DNA of 64,000 nucleotides. It comes from Nymphaea colorata. Taxonomy: Eukaryota; Streptophyta; Magnoliopsida; Nymphaeales; Nymphaeaceae. The position numbers and the translations under genes are program-made. The number at the start of each line of letters is the position of its first letter. The first letter of the stretch is position 1. Shown one piece after another: positions 61,147 through 64,000 of this stretch. The stretch lies in NCBI RefSeq assembly GCF_008831285.2, contig NC_045139.1:11008704-11072703 (forward strand), read 5' to 3'. The notes under the pieces are model-generated. The model ran no database searches and was not told where the DNA came from. It saw only the letters and a list, made by a program, of their open reading frames with translations.

Positions 61147-63163
61147 TCAATTCTGAACTCTCGAATCTAACGCTAGAAGTATTTTCTTCCTTGGGCCCTG
61201 GGCATGAAAGCAAACAGAAACAAAAGTAGCATGTCAATTCATGTCCACTGAAAATGCAACGAAAATGTTATTGTAATGACACAGGACTCTTCCAGCAAAA
61301 TATTTTGTTAAAGCATACCTTGCAGATGGAAAATTGATTTCAGATTGAACTGAACTCATCAGAATATGAATTACACAAATACATGATGATGGGTATTTTA
61401 GTGGACCTCATGAAGTCCAAAGACTGTTACGGAGTTATATGTCAATGGAATACTAAGCGACACCTTTCTTTCATACATATATATCAGAATTGTTCATCTC
61501 AATAGAAGCCTCTTCCTAAATCATGCATATTTTGTGAACTATTTCCAAAAGAGAGACTAGATTTGGTGAACGTATGAAACAAAGAGAAGTACCATTGGAA
61601 TTCCCAAAGCTTTGAGATCCTCATCGCCCATGTGAATAAGTGCAGTCATGTCAATCTGATGATAGACAAGTAGACAAACATGAAGTCAACATTCACAAAA
61701 AAGTTCAAAAAATGAACATGGAAGATGGAGTTGAGCAAAATGATACACCTCCTCTGCTTGAAATGTAATCAAGTACTTCTCCAGACCCAAGGACTTTAGC
61801 AGAGAAGCCACGGAGGATCCTGACTGCAAAGAGTTGGAAAACTTGGTAATGAAAAAGTGCATAACAATAGTGAGTATAGCAATTACTTAACAAAAATGTA
61901 TTACATTGCAGAATAAACACAAGCATAAGTGGAACCTTTATGGAGGCAAAACCGGTCAACAGACAAGCATTGGATATACAGTATACACATTATACAAGCA
62001 AAGCACCTACACTTATTGACAGATCACCATATGACCCTACACTATAAAACATCTGCCTAGACAATCTACAAAGACAAATATGTGCCGAGATGTGTGCCAA
62101 ATAAACTTGCATAGAGAAAACAAAATCATTCAAAAAATACATAGCAAAAACAAAAAAAGAAGAGAAATAGTAGCCAGATGTACCAAAAAAAGATGCTGAT
62201 TGGAACTAATGTCCAAGCTAGCTTCAAATGGCATTAAATCCCAAGATTTGACCTCACCCCACGGGTCCTAATCAAAATCTATTAGGCAATCATTTCCCAG
62301 TTTGAGCTGATTGTACTCCAACAATTTAAAGTAGAAAATAGTTTAGCAGCTTGATCTTATTGAGATCTTGAATATGGAAGCCAATTAAATTGAATCCCAT
62401 AAATAATGCAGAGCAACCACTTCATCCTTTATTAAACCAGCATATGCACTTTTTTCTTGCATTATTGTTTTACAAAACGAAGTCCACTAAATATTTGAAA
62501 AATATGCACATGGTATGTGTTATGTCATTAGGCATGCAATAAGAAACTACGAGAATCATGGTCCATATGAGTGCTGGAAGCTCATTTGAAATTATTTCAT
62601 TGGCATTGGTTGGCACTTATCACATACCGCACAAGCTGATAAGTGACAAAAACAGTTCTAACTTCTAAGAAATAGGTTAAGAAGTAAATGCCATGCACAC
62701 ATTGTCAGCAGAAAAGAACTATATTTTGCCATTAATACCTTCTGCTTAGTCTTTTTCACAGAAGAAGGGTTAGCAACATTCTCTTCAGCTATTTCAGCTG
62801 CTGGAGCACTTCTTTTCACAACCTTCGCATCTGACATCGGGTTGCTCTTCCGAACATCAGTAGTTGGTGGTACTGGTTGTGAATGACTCATGCCCGATAG
62901 CTTTTCTCGAAGATCTCCTGATTGAGATGCTCTTCCAGTCTGTGAACTCTTTCTTTGAAGCTTTCGACGCAGATCCTGGACTCCTAGCTTAGGATCTTTA
63001 AGTTCATTTACCATGGAAGCAAACAACCTCATCAACAACATCTAAAGAAAAATAAAACTGTTGATGATATAGAAGATGTCATATTAAGTTCGTACTCGAA
63101 ACATGAGGATGTTCACTGTTCTCATATAAATCATGCTTCCACTTATCATCATCTTGGCGCTGC
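61147..63163 (-). CDS. SAM-domain protein (5' partial)
   Basis: Five exons, in transcription order 63163-63096, 62995-62739, 61823-61749, 61655-61593 and 61197-61147, encode 170 residues ending at the TGA at 61147-61149. The first visible exon opens mid-codon, so one or more 5' exons lie off the right edge. The N-terminal visible part is basic and disordered (QRQDDDKWKHDLYENSEHPH, then GVQDLRRKLQRKS). The C-terminal 60 residues form a sterile alpha motif: SVASLLKSLGLEKYLITFQ, then IDMTALIHMGDEDLKALGIP and GPRKKILLAL. SAM domains mediate protein-protein binding or oligomerisation, sometimes RNA binding. It resembles a small family of plant SAM proteins whose role I do not know. The acceptor at 62995 was chosen because it gives HVSNPKLGVQDLRRKL; an alternative acceptor exists at about 63042. 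Confidence 0.85.
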
Positions 63164-64000
63164 CTGCAAAAGTAGTGCTAATGGATAACTCAACAACATG
63201 GACAACTGGAAGCGAACAGTCTAGGGTAAGCAGCACAAGCACAAAGACATTGGCAAGACATAGAACAGCACTGACTAACACTTAAAAAAAGGCAAACTGG
63301 CAAAGTAATTCAAAAATTCAAATTCACAAAACCTAAACCATTCAGGTCCAAGAAAATTCAAGTACAAACCAATTTGCTCAATAACTGCAGAAACCAATTT
63401 TACTAGAGAATAAACAGAAAACATTATAAAGTGAAGACTTTTTACCTGCACAAAACCAGCCTTATATCAACATTTTATTTGCGTTTATATGATTCAATCA
63501 ACCTTTCAGAGTTGAATAGGTGACCTACCATTTGAAAATGCTTAGGACAATCCCTAGGCTCGCCCAGGCAATCAATAACCTAGGCTTTTTCATTGACAAC
63601 CTGAACTTTTTGTTCCATTTTATTTCTTACTCTTTTTTTCCTTTTGTTTTTGTTGTTGTATGTGATTTTGCATTAAAAATTAAGAGTATATTGGTGTGTA
63701 TGCACACTTATATATGCATTATCTTCTTAACACATTTTTTATGTATTAGAATTACAATAGAAGATGATTCTACTGCAAGCAATAAGTTGATTATATTGAG
63801 GATCTTTGTTGCCTTCTTTTAGTTAGACTGGTAATCTTAAGTTTTGTTTTAGGATTTTAATTTTTTGTACCGCTAGAAGTGCCTATGCTGGCTTACAGGC
63901 ACCTAGGCTCTAGGCTCAACTGATCACCTAGCACCGCCTAATGCTTTTAACATACATACCTAACAGCCCAAGATATCAATCAAGCTTTCAGATGAACTGT
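63164..64000. other. Intron of the SAM-domain gene (right edge)
   Basis: No exon that fits the missing N-terminus was found. It contains two blocks of cctaggc/gcctagg-type words (63540-63590 and 63870-63940), a low-complexity repeat common in plant introns, in roughly opposite orientation around an AT-rich core. That arrangement might be one decayed foldback element. Confidence 0.45.

Noticed and set aside
63001..63042. Upstream extension MLLMRLFASMVNELK of the second visible SAM-gene exon
   Set aside because: Its frame does not join the preceding exon at the better donor (TCGA/gtacg). The acceptor at 62995 does join in phase and gives a sequence that fits the family better. Not fully excluded.

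Overview
This window is nuclear DNA of a flowering plant. The genes are split by many GT-AG introns, several of them kilobases long. Their products are typical plant families: a DUSP-containing ubiquitin protease, a BAHD acyltransferase, a plastid-type HI0933-like flavoprotein, and a SAM-domain protein. The intergenic DNA is AT-rich and full of microsatellites, MITEs and decayed retroelements. I cannot name the species. I saw no CRISPR array, rRNA or convincing tRNA, and no bacterial-style operon.

Layout. (1) 1499-16374, + strand: a UBP5/UBP8-type ubiquitin-specific protease missing only its first exon, which is probably off the left edge. Its introns carry a decayed Ty1/copia element, duplications and a large compound microsatellite. 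(2) 18724-21680, - strand: a complete 657-residue multi-pass membrane protein of unknown function, convergent with gene 1. (3) 22.5-36.8 kb: a 14 kb gene-free block with hAT-like MITEs, foldback elements, LINE and copia fragments, dispersed repeats and long (CT)(TA)(GA) arrays. (4) 37028-39282, + strand: a three-exon gene for a 192-residue conserved-looking protein of unknown function, with a MITE about 240 bp upstream of its ATG. (5) 42380-51737, - strand: a complete 16-exon gene for a 475-residue HI0933/BaiN-like FAD flavoprotein with a likely organelle transit peptide. (6) 54608-56896, - strand: a complete two-exon BAHD acyltransferase of 438 residues. (7) 57-61 kb: spacer with a CACTA-like foldback and the 5' part of a decayed L1-type LINE. 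(8) 61147-63163, - strand: the 3' five exons of a SAM-domain protein whose first exon(s) lie off the right edge.

The genes are not a cluster and show no sign of acting in one pathway; this is ordinary plant gene order. Exon boundaries were worked out by hand from reading-frame continuity, splice dinucleotides and family similarity; all join in phase. I found no previously undescribed system. The points most worth a second look are the two unknown protein genes, the variant DFWWG motif of the acyltransferase, the excess of GTT-type splice donors in the flavoprotein gene, and a family of hAT-like MITEs with decayed 8-bp target-site duplications.
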